From: Acidobacteriota bacterium
Lineage (GTDB): Bacteria > Acidobacteriota > HRBIN11
Length of the DNA: 6,664 bases
Assembly: GCA_025061865.1 (NCBI GenBank)
Contig: JANXAA010000123.1
Span: forward strand, 1-6,664
Direction of reading: 5' to 3'
Below are positions 6,037-6,664 of this stretch, one piece after another; the stretch's first letter is position 1; each line of letters begins with the position of its first letter. The translations under genes were made by a program, and so were the position numbers. The notes below the pieces were generated by a model, which saw nothing but the letters and a program-made list of their open reading frames with translations, was not told the DNA's origin and ran no database searches.

Positions 6037-6066
6037 GTAGGTGAGCAAATGGGGATGGGAGAATGC
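5987..6066 (+). repeat. Octanucleotide degenerate tandem array, about ten units, crossing a stop codon
   Basis: From 5987 the sequence keeps an 8-nt register: GGGCAGTT at 5987, CCGGAATT at 6011, CGGCAGAT at 6019, GAGCAGAT at 6027, AGGTAGGT at 6035, GAGCAAAT at 6043. It decays after about 6050. The rough consensus is NGGCARDT. The array covers the last 16 codons and TAG (6034-6036) of the membrane-protein gene. The same units occur at 1163-1186 on + and 1392-1431 on -, where CGGCAGGT followed by AGGTGAGG closely resembles this copy. Units differ enough that slippage must be old or selection relaxed. Confidence 0.55.
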
Positions 6067-6104
6067 TCCAGGCCATCCGGGGGCACCTGTCGGTTCCCAC
6101 ATCG

Positions 6105-6136
6105 CCAGGAGTCGCAGGCCCGGTGAGGATTCCTGG
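6105..6136 (+). other. Stem-loop in the convergent intergenic region
   Basis: CCAGGA (6105-6110) is the exact inverse of TCCTGG (6131-6136), with a 20-nt loop. It is about 70 nt past the membrane-protein stop and has no T-run after it. It could help end the plus-strand transcript, but a 6-bp stem with a long loop can arise by chance in GC-rich DNA. Confidence 0.2.
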
Positions 6137-6190
6137 GGTCCATGCCGCCACCCGGGGAGACGCCCGCAGACAGTAGCCGTCCCGCGTCCT

Positions 6191-6234
6191 AAAATGCCGC
6201 TACCCCCGAAGCCCCCCTGGGATACCCCGGCATT
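6191..6234 (-). terminator. Terminator-like hairpin after the minus-strand gene
   Basis: On the minus strand, AATGCCG (6234-6228) pairs perfectly with CGGCATT (6199-6193). The stem runs into TTTT (6194-6191), its last two bases shared with the stem. The 28-nt loop is G-rich and may hold a further small GGG-TAT-CCC hairpin. It begins 25 nt after the stop codon at 6260, where an intrinsic terminator would be expected between convergent genes. The short U-run makes it a weak example. Confidence 0.4.
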
Positions 6235-6259
6235 CCGATCGCCTCTCCTGTCTACCCGC

Positions 6260-6664
6260 CTATTCCTTCCACACGGTGAAGATCAACGGAACCCCTGGAG
6301 TCCCCATGGACTCGACGTCGACCCGGGTCCACCGGGTGACGTCCTCGGGGCGCCGAACACCTCGACAGAGACCCCGCCGCCATTCGAGTCGACGCCACGC
6401 CATCTGAACCCGTTGGTCGCCGTTTTCCCACGTCCCGGCGATGGCCACGGGGAATGACCCGTCGTCGGCATAGGTAGAGACCCACCGGAAGCGGAAGCCG
6501 GTCGGATGGGTCCAGGTGCTCCCAAGAATGCGGTCGTCCGAGGTACGGACCCCCAGTTCAAAATGCCATTCGCCCCATCGGCCGATACGAAACAGGCGCC
6601 TTGGATCCTGGGGGTCCGAGTGGTCCACCCAGACGGCGCCGCCGGCTCGGAGCCAGGTCTCATC
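6260..6664 (-). CDS. Unrecognised Trp-rich protein, C-terminal part only
   Basis: The minus-strand frame is open from the window edge to TAG at 6262-6260, giving 134 residues with no start needed inside the window. I do not recognise the family. Eleven of the 134 residues are Trp, often in alternating patterns that suggest beta-strands (RIGRWGEWHFELGVR, GFRFRWVSTY, AIAGTWENGDQRVQMAW). Composition is balanced in charged and hydrophobic residues, unlike the competing frames here, which are rich in Pro, Arg and Gly. A GTG at 6628 could be read as a start, but protein-like sequence continues upstream of it (DETWLRAGGAVW), so the gene most likely extends beyond the window. It converges on the membrane-protein gene with 223 nt between the stops. 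A beta-sandwich or small-barrel fold is a guess from the Trp and strand pattern. Confidence 0.6.
   Translation of the reverse strand, partial: DETWLRAGGAVWVDHSDPQDPRRLFRIGRWGEWHFELGVRTSDDRILGSTWTHPTGFRFRWVSTYADDGSFPVAIAGTWENGDQRVQMAWRRLEWRRGLCRGVRRPEDVTRWTRVDVESMGTPGVPLIFTVWKE

Noticed and set aside
6041..6457. Plus-strand 138-codon open frame after the membrane protein
   Set aside because: Very Pro-rich, crosses two stem-loops and is antisense to the better-supported minus-strand gene.

Overview
The window is 6.7 kb of GC-rich bacterial DNA (by eye well over 60% G+C, with strong preference for C- or G-ending codons such as GTC, GCC and CCG). It holds five real genes: two cut by the window edges, three complete. 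The style (a carboxypeptidase-regulatory-like domain joined to TPRs in an exported protein, a long GT-C-like membrane protein, short intergenic tandem repeats) would suit an uncultured, perhaps thermophilic, Acidobacteriota-like lineage. That placement is a low-confidence guess, as no rRNA or other marker gene is present.

Layout. 1-1149 (+) is the C-terminal three quarters of a RocA/PruA-type L-glutamate gamma-semialdehyde (P5C) dehydrogenase. 1150-1446 is a 297-nt non-coding stretch with three consecutive strong stem-loops, bracketed by a 20-bp imperfect inverted repeat. 1447-2394 (+) encodes an exported 315-aa protein with a carboxypeptidase-regulatory-like beta-sandwich followed by about four TPRs. 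2395-2565 holds a heptanucleotide tandem array, a -10-like hexamer and a perfect 12-bp palindrome. 2566-3936 (+) is glutamate formimidoyltransferase (FtcD) fused in one reading frame to an IS1595-type transposase zinc ribbon plus helical region, with no DDE catalytic domain. 4003-6036 (+) is a polytopic membrane protein of GT-C-like architecture. 6260-6664 (-) is the C-terminal part of an unrecognised Trp-rich protein transcribed convergently, with a terminator-like hairpin after its stop.

How the genes relate. P5C dehydrogenase (proline/arginine breakdown) and FtcD (histidine breakdown) both yield glutamate, so the left half may belong to amino-acid catabolism, but the structured gaps between the genes argue against one tight operon. 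The exported TPR protein and the GT-C-like protein point to the cell envelope; nothing ties them directly to the catabolic enzymes.

Most notable points: (1) the FtcD-transposase zinc-ribbon fusion; (2) the structured, inverted-repeat-bounded region at 1166-1428; (3) an octanucleotide degenerate repeat family seen at three places, one running through the stop codon of the membrane-protein gene; (4) a separate heptanucleotide array and palindrome just upstream of ftcD.
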